DNA of 64,000 nt from assembly GCA_004195025.1 (NCBI GenBank), contig SGBB01000002.1, positions 153,020 through 217,019 on the forward strand. The letters run 5' to 3'. The notes below the pieces were generated by a model, which had not been told where the DNA came from, did not search any database, and saw only the letters and a list, made by a program, of their open reading frames with translations. Position 1 is the first letter of the stretch; each line of letters begins with the position of its first letter. The stretch comes from Candidatus Acidulidesulfobacter diazotrophicus (lineage in GTDB: Bacteria > SZUA-79 > Acidulodesulfobacterales > Acidulodesulfobacteraceae). This document shows positions 1 to 8,073 of the stretch, piece by piece. A program made the translations under genes and the position numbers.

Positions 1-111
1 GCAGGAGCCGATACGGAGGATGGCTTGAGCGTCAAAAGGCTAAGGAAAATTATTGAAGAAACCGGAAAAATTCCTATAGAACGGGATACTTTTTATAATA
101 TTATAGTTTGA
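1..111 (+). CDS. C-terminal end of a radical SAM enzyme, MqnE/MqnC/CofH type (partial)
   Basis: Only the last 36 codons are in the window, reading in frame 1 to TGA at 109-111. The tail contains KIIEETGKIPIERDTFYNII. A near-terminal pattern of arginine-rich helix, G-x-x-P-x-x-R-D-T-x-Y, then stop is typical of the futalosine-pathway radical SAM enzymes (aminodeoxyfutalosine synthase or the dehypoxanthine futalosine cyclase) and of the related CofH proteins. The catalytic CxxxCxxC end is outside the window, so the exact family member cannot be told. If correct, the host makes menaquinone by the futalosine route. The family call is recognition from a short tail. Confidence 0.5.
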   Translation, partial: AGADTEDGLSVKRLRKIIEETGKIPIERDTFYNIIV

Positions 112-339
112 TTAGTCTGTTTCAAGCTTTAAAACGCAAATTAAAGAGCATATATTTTATAGTTTAATTTATTTAAATATTAAACTTTTTGTATTTGCTA
201 ATATAATTTAAAAATTTTTAAAAAGTATTATTTTGGATTTATTAGATATTATCATATTAAATAAAATTATGCTTATAAATTTCAATTAAGAAATATAAGA
301 TTATTTGTATAATTAATTTAATAAATTAGGAGGTAAGTC

Positions 340-831
340 ATGTTTAAAACAAATGAATTTATTTTTTATCCCGGTTATGGGGTAGGAATTATTAAGGAGA
401 CCACTGTTCAAAAAGTAGGGTCGGTTGAAATTTCATTTTATAATATTGTTGTAATTGAGAACAATATGAAAATTATGGTTCCGGTGAAAAATTCCGACGA
501 AGTAGGTTTAAGACCGTTAATTACCATGGAAGATATTAAAAAAGTGTTTGATGTTCTTGAATGCAAAGAAGACAAACATTCTTTCGCTAAAAAAGAATCA
601 TGGAACAAAAGGTATAATGGATATAATATTAAATTGTGTTCTTCGTGCCTATTCGAAGTAGCCGAAGTCTTAAGAGACCTTTATATACTAAAAGCCGTAA
701 AAGATCTTTCTTTCGCTGAAAAGAAAATGTTTGAAAAGGCAAAACATTTAATAGTTACAGAAATATCTACAGTTACCCAGAGACCGTTCAGTTATATTGA
801 AGACCAGATTAAAAGAATTTTTATACAATAA
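340..831 (+). CDS. CarD/CdnL-family RNA polymerase-binding regulator
   Basis: A 163-residue protein with the CarD/CdnL/TRCF interaction domain at the N-terminus (EFIFYPGYGVGIIKE, residues 6-20, matching the family pattern of a hydrophobic strand, YPxxGVG, I). This Tudor-like fold binds the RNA polymerase beta subunit. A helical C-terminal part (about 60-163), which in the family contacts DNA near the -10 element, follows. In CdnL/CarD proteins the protein stabilises open promoter complexes, often at rRNA promoters. The start is set by a strong AGGAGGT at 330-336. It precedes the PIN/TRAM gene by 231 bases, the same order seen in many deltaproteobacterial carD clusters. The family call is confident; the regulon is unknown. 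Confidence 0.85.
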   Translation: MFKTNEFIFYPGYGVGIIKETTVQKVGSVEISFYNIVVIENNMKIMVPVKNSDEVGLRPLITMEDIKKVFDVLECKEDKHSFAKKESWNKRYNGYNIKLCSSCLFEVAEVLRDLYILKAVKDLSFAEKKMFEKAKHLIVTEISTVTQRPFSYIEDQIKRIFIQ

Positions 832-1062
832 AAATTTTAGAAATATGAAATATTGGGTTCTGAAATATGCATTATTATTTAAATTTTTATATGCCATATA
901 AATTTAAAAATAATAATAACAATAATAATAAATATTAAAAAAACTTAAATTAAATTATATAAACATTATTAAATAACTTACATAATTACATAATTAATCA
1001 GTTTACTAACTAATTTACTAACTAACTAACTAATTAAATTAATGAATTAATTTAATACTGAC

Positions 1063-2124
1063 ATGAATTTTATAAAAAAGAAACCTATTTTTTTCGTCAG
1101 ATTGTTGCTTATTTTAATATCTTCTGTTTTGGGTTTTTTAATAGGTAAAGAATATTGGCATAATGATTTTTTGGCTTACGTTGGACTCTTATTTGGGTTT
1201 ACAATAGGATTTATAGTTGTTACGTTGGAAAAAAGTATGGAAAATATTTCTACAAGAAAGATATTAAGCGGGGGCATAGGATTATTTATTTCTCTTTACG
1301 TAGTTAATTATTTAACTTATAAATTATTTAAAACTTTTTTTACAAGCGGCTTATTAGGATATGCATCTTACGCATTTATAAATTTTGTTGCAGGCTATAT
1401 CGGATTGATTATAGGACTCAGGGCTAACGAAGAAATTGCGGCATTGGCTGCTAAATCTTATGTTGGCGAGTCTTTAAACGGTTTATCCAAAAGAGAATTA
1501 AATTCAAATCAATCTGACGAAATTAAAATAATAGACACTAGTTCTTTAATTGACGGACGCATATTAGACGTAGCGAAGACTAAATTTATAGAAGGTACGT
1601 TCGTCATTCCGACATTTGTTCTGCACGAACTTCAGCATATAGCAGACTCCCAGGATCCTCTCAAAAGAGTTAAAGGCAGAAGAGGTCTTGATATGTTAAA
1701 TGAAATGAGGGAAGATAAAAATATTAATATAGAATTTATAGATAAAGATTATCCAAAAATTAGAGAAGTAGATATAAAATTGATGGCTCTTGCAAAAGAA
1801 ATGGATGCGAAAATTATTACGAATGATTTTAATTTAAACAAAGTAGCTCAGGTTCAAAATATTCAGGTGTTAAATATTAACGACCTTGTAAAAGCTCTCC
1901 GTCCTATTTTGCTTCCAGGAGAGACTATGAATATTCTCATTGCAAAAGAAGGAAGAGAAAAAAATCAAGGAATCGGTTATATGGATGACGGTACAATGAT
2001 AGTCGTCGAAGATGCTATGAGATTAGTTGGCACCGAATTAGAAGTTATGGTCACCAGTATTTTGCAAACTTCAAGCGGAAGAATGATTTTCGCTAAAATA
2101 AATTATGACAGAGAAAGAGTTTAG
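1063..2124 (+). CDS. PIN-TRAM membrane protein (YacL-like)
   Basis: A 353-residue protein. Residues 1-125 hold about four membrane helices. Residues about 155-275 are a PIN domain with acidic residues in IIDTSSLIDGR, in the segment near DVAKTKF and in IITNDFNLNK. Residues 285-345 form a TRAM-like beta domain (LLPGETMNILIAKEGRE, then GIGYMDDGTMIVVE). This is the YacL-type architecture, predicted to be a membrane-anchored RNase or RNA-binding protein. No convincing Shine-Dalgarno sequence is seen before the ATG, which is common in this window. gltX follows after 9 bases, so the two are probably cotranscribed. The natural substrate in this family is not established. Confidence 0.85.
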   Translation: MNFIKKKPIFFVRLLLILISSVLGFLIGKEYWHNDFLAYVGLLFGFTIGFIVVTLEKSMENISTRKILSGGIGLFISLYVVNYLTYKLFKTFFTSGLLGYASYAFINFVAGYIGLIIGLRANEEIAALAAKSYVGESLNGLSKRELNSNQSDEIKIIDTSSLIDGRILDVAKTKFIEGTFVIPTFVLHELQHIADSQDPLKRVKGRRGLDMLNEMREDKNINIEFIDKDYPKIREVDIKLMALAKEMDAKIITNDFNLNKVAQVQNIQVLNINDLVKALRPILLPGETMNILIAKEGREKNQGIGYMDDGTMIVVEDAMRLVGTELEVMVTSILQTSSGRMIFAKINYDRERV

Positions 2125-2133
2125 GTAAAAACA

Positions 2134-3954
2134 ATGCATAATAATATAGACAACGATAATAATATTAATAGCAGCGTCAATAATAATATTGACAACGAAG
2201 GTAATATTAGAGTGCGGTTTGCTCCTAGTCCTACCGGGCATTTGCATATAGGCGGTTTAAGGACAGCCCTATTTAATTATCTGTTCGCTAAAAAAAATAA
2301 CGGTAAACTCATTTTAAGAATTGACGATACCGATATTGCAAGAAGTAAAAAAGAATATGAAGACTCAATCATAAGCGATATGAAATGGTTTGATATAAAA
2401 TATGACGAATTTTATAGACAATCCGAAAGAAAAGATGTATATAGAAAATATTTAAAAATCCTTGAAGAAAAAGGTTATATTTATGAATGTTTTTGCACAG
2501 AAGAAGAACTTTTAAGATCAAAAGAATTGTCTATTAATCTTAAAAAGCCTTATATTTATAACGGCAGATGCCTTCATCTTAATAATTCCGAAAAAGAAAA
2601 TTTAAGAAAAAAATTGGCGGATGCAGGATTATCTCCGTCAATAAGGTTAAATATGCTGAAGTTAGGTTTGGAACAGATAGAGTTTGAAGATATTGTTCAC
2701 GGAAGAGTTGCTTTTCACGTTAAACTTCTCGGAGATTTTGTTTTAAAAACTTCCGATAACAGATTTACGTATAATTTTGCTTCAATAATTGATGATATTG
2801 ATTTAGGTATATCGCATATAATAAGGGGAGAGGACCATATTTCAAATACCCCGAGGCAAATATTGCTATGCAAGGCATTGGGAAAATCCAACCCTGTTTT
2901 TGCCCATATTTCTCTTTTATACGGAAAAGACGGCAAACTTATGTCAAAAAGGGATTTTAATGCTAATTTAGAATATTACAAAAAGGAAGGCTATTTGCCG
3001 CAAGCTATTCTTAATTATCTTGCTATAACGGGCAATACTTTTGTCGTGAATAATAATAGCAATGGAATATATAATAGCAACAATACTGATTTTAATCAAA
3101 CGATACTGCCGATTATTGACGATAATAATGAAAATAATGGAATACATAATGATGAAAATTTGTTAGATAAAGATAAAGATAAAGTTAAAGATAAGGAAAT
3201 TTTTAGTTCTATTAATGAAATGGCTCAATATTTTGACATAAAAAGAGCTAAAAATTCAGGCGCTATATTTAGCGAAGACAAATTAAAATTTGTTAATGAA
3301 AAATGGCTTCAGCATTTAAATGCGGAGACTTTAATTTCTATAATAAAAGAAAAATTTATGCTGACGAGTCATATATTATTATCCGATATAGATAGTAATA
3401 CAGATAGTAATAATAAAAATAAAAACATTGATATTATGGATTGCGCAGAAAAAGAATACGGAAAAGAAGGGCTAATCCTTATTATAGATTTTTTAAAAAA
3501 TGAATACAAAACGGTTAAAGAAATTATTTTAGAGCTTAATAATGTTTTTTTAAATAAAGAAAATCCAGATTTTATTAATTGCGACAAGGAAATATTACAA
3601 TTATTGTATATAAATTTTAATGAAATAGGCAGCAGCAGCAATAATATAAATATTAATACAAAGAAAAACGGCAATGAATTTTGCTCTGAAATTGATAAAT
3701 ATAGTGATAGCAGAAATGTTAATAATAATATTAATAATAAAGAAGCAATTAATAAGAATTTTTTGGATTTTAATGAAACAGCCGTTAAAAATGTAATACA
3801 AAAAATATCTAAAGAAAATAAAAAAAATATTAAAGATATTTATGAAAATTTTAGAATGGCTTTAACAGGAAGGACCATTGGTCCTTCAATAATAAAAATT
3901 GCTTCATTGCTCGGTAAAGAAAGGGTTTTGAAGAAATTAAATAATTATTTATAA
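2134..3954 (+). CDS. gltX: Glutamyl-tRNA synthetase with Asn-rich insertions
   Basis: A class I aminoacyl-tRNA synthetase that charges tRNA-Glu. The HIGH signature is SPTGHLHIGG at about residues 32-41 and the KMSKS loop is LMSKRD at about 269-274. At 606 residues it is about 120-140 longer than usual bacterial GltX. The extra length is low-complexity: an Asn-rich leader (1-24) and Asn/Asp/Lys-rich insertions near 303-352, 416-433 and 497-537, around and within the C-terminal tRNA-binding half. The catalytic core is ungapped. Some of the leader may be untranslated, but no better start is visible before the conserved RVRFAPSPTG. It follows the PIN/TRAM gene by 9 bases. Confidence 0.93.
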   Translation: MHNNIDNDNNINSSVNNNIDNEGNIRVRFAPSPTGHLHIGGLRTALFNYLFAKKNNGKLILRIDDTDIARSKKEYEDSIISDMKWFDIKYDEFYRQSERKDVYRKYLKILEEKGYIYECFCTEEELLRSKELSINLKKPYIYNGRCLHLNNSEKENLRKKLADAGLSPSIRLNMLKLGLEQIEFEDIVHGRVAFHVKLLGDFVLKTSDNRFTYNFASIIDDIDLGISHIIRGEDHISNTPRQILLCKALGKSNPVFAHISLLYGKDGKLMSKRDFNANLEYYKKEGYLPQAILNYLAITGNTFVVNNNSNGIYNSNNTDFNQTILPIIDDNNENNGIHNDENLLDKDKDKVKDKEIFSSINEMAQYFDIKRAKNSGAIFSEDKLKFVNEKWLQHLNAETLISIIKEKFMLTSHILLSDIDSNTDSNNKNKNIDIMDCAEKEYGKEGLILIIDFLKNEYKTVKEIILELNNVFLNKENPDFINCDKEILQLLYINFNEIGSSSNNININTKKNGNEFCSEIDKYSDSRNVNNNINNKEAINKNFLDFNETAVKNVIQKISKENKKNIKDIYENFRMALTGRTIGPSIIKIASLLGKERVLKKLNNYL

Positions 3955-4034
3955 TTTATTATGAATAGACTATATTGTACGTTTAGAAATTATTGATATA
4001 TTACAAATTAAATATAATAATATATAATTAATTA

Positions 4035-4076
4035 TAATTTAATTATATAGGATTGACACAGAATTTTGACCGGTCC
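4035..4076 (+). repeat. Left direct repeat flanking the restriction-modification cassette
   Basis: Its core AGGATTGACACAGAATTTT lies at 4049-4067. The same sequence recurs at 6455-6496 in the same orientation with only a few mismatches over 42 bases. The two copies bracket the methyltransferase and endonuclease genes. Confidence 0.8.
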
Positions 4077-4195
4077 CAATAATACCGATCTTCTGTTACC
4101 AATTTAGATACCCTCCTTTTTGAGATTAATTAAGGTTTAAAATTACACAAGGTATTAATTGTATCAAGACAGTATTTTATTGCAACATAGCGACT

Positions 4196-4237
4196 TCACT
4201 TTTTAATCGGCGTTTTCTTTAATTTTAGTTCGGTGTT
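4196..4237 (+). repeat. Dispersed TCGGTGTTTT-containing repeat, copy 1
   Basis: The 42 bases from TCACTTTT to TTCGGTGTT match the reverse complement of 62836-62877 at about 34 of 42 positions. Both copies are intergenic. Each contains two internal TCGG(T/C)GTTTT-like half units. Confidence 0.5.
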
Positions 4238-4260
4238 TTCTTTATTATACATTCGGTGAC

Positions 4261-4335
4261 GATAATTGGTATAAAAAAGCTACAGTTCAAGGAAATGCTC
4301 AAGCTGAAAATGATTTAGGTTCATATTATTATTAA
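4261..4335 (+). pseudogene. Remnant of a Sel1-like repeat protein
   Basis: Reading from GAT at 4261 to TAA at 4333-4335 gives WYKKATVQGNAQAENDLGSY with flanking residues. This matches one Sel1/TPR-like repeat (pattern WYxKAAxQGxAxAQxxLG). There is no start codon and no further repeat upstream in any frame, so it is the decayed 3' end of a Sel1-repeat gene, probably removed when the neighbouring cassette entered. Confidence 0.6.
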
Positions 4336-4414
4336 TAATACATTATGAGAAATAAATAATTTTTATGATATAATAATTTCTTAGATAAATTTTAACAATA
4401 AAGGGGGTTCAATT

Positions 4415-5731
4415 GTGGTTAAAACCCGTCATAAGATAATTATCGGAGACTCAAGAATAATGAAAGAGTCTGAAGACGAAAGCGTTCACCTTGTTGTTAC
4501 ATCCCCTCCTTACTGGCAATTAAAAGACTATGGAATAGCCGAACAGATAGGTTTTAACGATAGTTACGAAAGTTATATTAATAATCTTAATCTTGTTTGG
4601 AAGGAATGCTACAGGGTTTTACATAATGGCTGCAGATTATGCATAAATATAGGCGACCAGTTTGCAAGGGCAGTTTATTACGGACGGTATAAGGTAATCC
4701 CTATCAGGACGGAAATTATCAAGTTCTGCGAAACTATTGGATTTGATTATATGGGGGCCATTATATGGCAAAAGGTTACTACGTCGAATACCACAGGCGG
4801 GGCAACAATAATGGGGTCATTTCCTTATCCGAGGAACGGTATTTTAAAATTAGACTACGAATTCATTTTAATATTTAAAAAAGAAGGTATTCCTCCGAAA
4901 CCTACAAAAGAGAATAAAGAATCGTCAAGACTTACGAAAGAAGAATGGAATTATTATTTTCAAGGACACTGGAATTTTGCTGGAGCAAAGCAAGATGCCC
5001 ACATAGCAATGTTTCCTGAAGAATTACCTAAAAGATTAATAAAAATGTTTTCTTTTGTCGGAGATACCGTTATAGACCCATTTCTTGGAAGCGGAACTAC
5101 ATCCCTATCGGCGAAAAACTTAAATCGCAATTCAGTCGGATATGAAATTAATCATAATTTTATAGATACGATAAAAAATAAACTTGGCATTGATTATTCA
5201 GCCATAAAACAAGTTGATAACGCCGCCGATTTCAATATTATCAATGGCAGCCATAATGACCCCTCTGTTTATCAGGAAATGATAAATAGACTGCCCTATA
5301 TTTTTAAAGACCCGCACAAATTCAATAAAAAGGTTGACCCTAAAAAGTTACAATTCGGTTCCAAGATAGATGAAAATAGTGGGGCGCGTGAGGAATATTT
5401 TACGGTAAAAGAGGTAATAAGCCCTGAATTTATAAAGCTAAGTAAAGGATTAACGATAAAGCTGCTTGGCATCAAACAAAATCCGATTGTTAACGGTAAG
5501 GCTTTGGCATACCTTATAGATAAATTAAAAGGGCAAAAGGTTTTTTTGAGATACGATAGCTTAAAGTATGATAATGAAAATAATCTACTATGTTATCTTT
5601 ACCTGCAAAATAAAACCTTTATTAACGCCCATTTAATAAAAGAAGGATTGGTTGCCGTGGATACAGAGACCGATTTTAAATATAAAGAAAGGTTTATTAA
5701 CCTAAATAGGGGCGGTTATGCCGAAAAATAA
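4415..5731 (+). CDS. DNA methyltransferase (N4-cytosine/N6-adenine type) fused to an SNase-like domain
   Basis: A 438-residue protein starting at GTG, set by AAGGGGG at 4401-4407. Residues about 5-265 are a beta-class type II methyltransferase: catalytic motif TSPPYW near residue 28 and the SAM-binding motif DPFLGSGTT near 222 (order IV then I). TSPPY is typical of N4-cytosine enzymes. Residues about 325-430 match the staphylococcal-nuclease fold (FTVKEVISPEFIKL, IKLLGIKQNP, AHLIKEGLVAV). The catalytic Asp, Arg and Glu positions of nuclease members appear replaced, so this part probably binds DNA or protein instead of cutting. The gene overlaps the endonuclease gene by 14 bases. It probably protects host DNA from that enzyme. 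Confidence 0.88.
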   Translation: MVKTRHKIIIGDSRIMKESEDESVHLVVTSPPYWQLKDYGIAEQIGFNDSYESYINNLNLVWKECYRVLHNGCRLCINIGDQFARAVYYGRYKVIPIRTEIIKFCETIGFDYMGAIIWQKVTTSNTTGGATIMGSFPYPRNGILKLDYEFILIFKKEGIPPKPTKENKESSRLTKEEWNYYFQGHWNFAGAKQDAHIAMFPEELPKRLIKMFSFVGDTVIDPFLGSGTTSLSAKNLNRNSVGYEINHNFIDTIKNKLGIDYSAIKQVDNAADFNIINGSHNDPSVYQEMINRLPYIFKDPHKFNKKVDPKKLQFGSKIDENSGAREEYFTVKEVISPEFIKLSKGLTIKLLGIKQNPIVNGKALAYLIDKLKGQKVFLRYDSLKYDNENNLLCYLYLQNKTFINAHLIKEGLVAVDTETDFKYKERFINLNRGGYAEK

Positions 5732-6440
5732 AAAAGAAAAATATTCGAAAGAATTTGGCAAAAAAGAAAAAGTTCTTAATTATACCTGCCAGACTTATCA
5801 GTTATCAAGACCGGATAAAGTCGGAGCGGTTATGGCACTAATAAGGGAATGCCAGCCTAAATCTTTTGAAGATTGGGAACGCTGGTATTTTGAAAATGCT
5901 TATACGGAAAGCAGGAGTAAGAGTAAGACAAGAACCAAAATCACGAAAGAGGAACTTATAGAGCTTGGCGAAAGATTATATGTTAAAATTAAAGAAATTG
6001 TTATACCTGAATGGGAAGAAGCATTCAGACAATTAACCCTTCAGGATTGCACCGACTATATTTATAATCTGACAATATGCAGGACATATGACGGCTTTTT
6101 GACGGAAAAGTCCGTAATAAACGATAACTTAGCTAAAAGATTTCCGGACGTTAATTTTCTTGAATCCGATCCCCAGCTTGACCATGCAGGGGATATAGAT
6201 TACCTAGGTTGGATTGGAGATAAAGCTTTTGGCATACAGATAAAACCAGTAACGGCCAGAGCAAACTTTGGTAACTATTCCGCTTCGGAAAGAATGAAAG
6301 CAAGTTTCGAAGAATTTGAGGAAAAATTCGGCGGTAAGGTTTTTATCGTCTTCAGCGTTGACGATAAAGTTGAGAATAAGGAAATTCTATCTGAAATAGA
6401 GGATGAAATCTCAAGACTAAAAGCAGGGAGAAAAATATAG
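5718..6440 (+). CDS. Type II restriction endonuclease, possibly MjaI-like
   Basis: A 240-residue protein overlapping the methyltransferase stop by 14 bases, with GGGGCGG at 5708-5714 ahead of the ATG. A PD-(D/E)XK-like core is visible late in the protein: DPQLDHAGDIDYLGW, then AFGIQIKPVTARA (about residues 152-182), where the Asp residues and the QIK triad could bind metal. The general layout and the partnership with an N4-type methyltransferase recall the MjaI (CTAG) family, but I cannot confirm the specificity. The gene is intact and would form a complete restriction-modification pair with its neighbour. Confidence 0.7.
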   Translation: MPKNKKEKYSKEFGKKEKVLNYTCQTYQLSRPDKVGAVMALIRECQPKSFEDWERWYFENAYTESRSKSKTRTKITKEELIELGERLYVKIKEIVIPEWEEAFRQLTLQDCTDYIYNLTICRTYDGFLTEKSVINDNLAKRFPDVNFLESDPQLDHAGDIDYLGWIGDKAFGIQIKPVTARANFGNYSASERMKASFEEFEEKFGGKVFIVFSVDDKVENKEILSEIEDEISRLKAGRKI

Positions 6441-6454
6441 TTTTAATTTATTAA

Positions 6455-6496
6455 TAATTTAATTATACAGGATTGACACAGAATTTTGAACAGTCC
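6455..6496 (+). repeat. Right direct repeat flanking the restriction-modification cassette
   Basis: This is a second copy of the 4035-4076 sequence in the same orientation, sharing AGGATTGACACAGAATTTTG. It begins 15 bases after the endonuclease stop and ends 15 bases before the ispF stop. Confidence 0.8.
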
Positions 6497-6510
6497 CCTG
6501 AAGATTAAAT

Positions 6511-6999
6511 TTAATAAATTTTTTCAATTAAACAAACGGAAAAACATTCTATTGCTTCGCCTTTACCCACGCTATCTATACCTTCTTTAGTTTTGCCTTT
6601 AATATTAATGCATGATTGAGGTATATCTAATGCCCCAGAAATTGCAAAAATCATTTCCTCTTTGTAATCTTTTATTTTTGGTGTCTGCGTTATTATCGTA
6701 ATGTCAATATTAATTATGCTGCAGCCTTTACCCTTAATTATTAAATATGCTTCTTTCAACATAAAAACGCTGCCGATATTCTTAGTTGATTCGATATTAT
6801 CGGGGAATAATGTTCCTATATCGCTTAAACCTGCTGCTCCTAGCAAAGCATCGGTCAAAGAGTGCAGGACGACATCCCCGTCTGAATGGGCAACCGTTCC
6901 AATATGATTTTCAATTAAAATTCCGCCTAAATACAGAGGTTTTGTTTTATCGCCGAACCTGTGCAAGTCATAACCGTGTCCTATTTTTAAATTTGACAT
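6511..6999 (-). CDS. ispF: 2-C-methyl-D-erythritol 2,4-cyclodiphosphate synthase
   Basis: A 162-residue MEP-pathway enzyme that converts CDP-methylerythritol 2-phosphate to the cyclodiphosphate with release of CMP. Family signatures are intact: GHGYDLHRF at the N-terminus (metal-binding Asp and His), then VAHSDGDVVLHSLTDALLGA (about 36-55) with the second metal His, and KGKTKEGIDSVGKGEAI near the C-terminus. Length is normal. It lies 21 bases downstream of ispD on the same strand, forming an ispDF operon that converges on the restriction-modification cassette. Confidence 0.96.
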   Translation of the reverse strand: MSNLKIGHGYDLHRFGDKTKPLYLGGILIENHIGTVAHSDGDVVLHSLTDALLGAAGLSDIGTLFPDNIESTKNIGSVFMLKEAYLIIKGKGCSIINIDITIITQTPKIKDYKEEMIFAISGALDIPQSCINIKGKTKEGIDSVGKGEAIECFSVCLIEKIY

Positions 7000-7020
7000 A
7001 ATTAGTATTTAATGATTTTA

Positions 7021-8073
7021 TTATTTATTGTTTATTTTTTTATTGTTCGTATTATTTGTATTCATTTTATTAAATTTATTTATTAAAAATTCTGCCAGCT
7101 CCATGTCAAAAGACGATGTTATTTTTATATTAAATTCATTAGAAATAATAGGTTTAACGGGGTATCCGTAATTTTCTGCAAATGATATATCGTCTGTAAA
7201 TTTTTCAATGTTTTCATCATTTTTAAAGACGGCATCCATAGCTTTTTTTATTAAATTAAATTTAAAAACCTGAGGAGTTTTAGCTGCAATCAAATTATTT
7301 CTGTTTAATGTGCTTAGATATTTTAATTCAGAATTTGCTGAATCTAATTTGTTTTTATTATTTTTATCATTATTATTTATGTCTTTGATATTTTCAATAT
7401 TTTTAACAGTGTTATTATTATTATTATTTATCTTTGAATCTTTAAATGTTTTAATTGTATCAGATAAAGGACTATATAAAAAAGAAGCTCCAAATTCAAC
7501 TGCTGCCTTATATAAGAGGCTAATTTCATCGTTTGTCACAAAAGGTCTTGCGGCATCGTGAATAAACACTATGCTATCATTGGAATAAATAATTTTTTTT
7601 TCAATATATTCAATATAATTTAAAGCGTTATAAACTGATTTTTGTCTTAAATCTCCGCCCTCAATTATTTTTATTTTATCAATTATATTTGTATGTATAT
7701 TTGCATAATCTGTTTTACGGTAATTTTTTTTTATTGCATCGGTATTAGCGTCAATATCGTCAATGTCGTTAATATCATTATTATTAGCATTATTAATATT
7801 ATTATATTCATTAAATATCAGTTTTTTATTGATAAATTTTTCCCAATCAAATTTAAAAACATTTTGAGGCGGAACCGTTATAATTATGTTATCAAAGTTT
7901 ATAGGCAGGTATTGGTTTGTAAAAATTTCAATGCTTCTGATTAACAATTCTTTTCCGCTTATTTTAATTAATTGTTTAGGGATATCAAATCCAGTTCTTT
8001 TGCCTGTTCCCGATGCGAGAATAACGGCATAAGTTTTTGTAGTTTGCAAAGAGTCCTCCCCAATTCCTCTCAT
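7021..8073 (-). CDS. ispD: 2-C-methyl-D-erythritol 4-phosphate cytidylyltransferase with Asn-rich insertions
   Basis: The CTP-dependent third step of the MEP pathway. The nucleotide-binding loop AVILASGTGKRTG (about 16-28) is followed by PKQL. The segment VFIHDAARPFV and the late ITSSFDMELAEFL are also family landmarks. At 350 residues it is over 100 longer than typical IspD. The excess is two Asn/Asp-rich stretches near residues 88-124 and 211-244, plus an Asn-rich tail. The ATG start has an AGAGG ahead of it. A TTG eight codons further in follows a stronger GGGGAGG and is an alternative start. ispF follows after 21 bases. Confidence 0.93.
   Translation of the reverse strand: MRGIGEDSLQTTKTYAVILASGTGKRTGFDIPKQLIKISGKELLIRSIEIFTNQYLPINFDNIIITVPPQNVFKFDWEKFINKKLIFNEYNNINNANNNDINDIDDIDANTDAIKKNYRKTDYANIHTNIIDKIKIIEGGDLRQKSVYNALNYIEYIEKKIIYSNDSIVFIHDAARPFVTNDEISLLYKAAVEFGASFLYSPLSDTIKTFKDSKINNNNNNTVKNIENIKDINNNDKNNKNKLDSANSELKYLSTLNRNNLIAAKTPQVFKFNLIKKAMDAVFKNDENIEKFTDDISFAENYGYPVKPIISNEFNIKITSSFDMELAEFLINKFNKMNTNNTNNKKINNK

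Larger units (their letters stand above)
3955..4414. other. Intergenic region with repeats and a gene remnant
   Basis: This 460-base gap between gltX and the methyltransferase gene is a patchwork. It holds A/T-rich spacer, the left copy of a 42-bp direct repeat (4035-4076), a copy of a dispersed sequence (4196-4237) also found inverted near 62.85 kb, and a decayed Sel1-repeat coding remnant (4261-4335). The last 80 bases carry the methyltransferase translation signal AAGGGGG at 4401-4407. Confidence 0.6.

Noticed and set aside
3369..3801. Minus-strand frames inside gltX
   Set aside because: They lie opposite low-complexity insertions of a clearly real gene and have no family features.
5718..6440. 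A firm CTAG specificity for the restriction enzyme
   Set aside because: Similarity to MjaI is only suggestive, and CTAG occurs in the window (for example in the endonuclease gene near 6206), which does not settle methylation or avoidance without counting.
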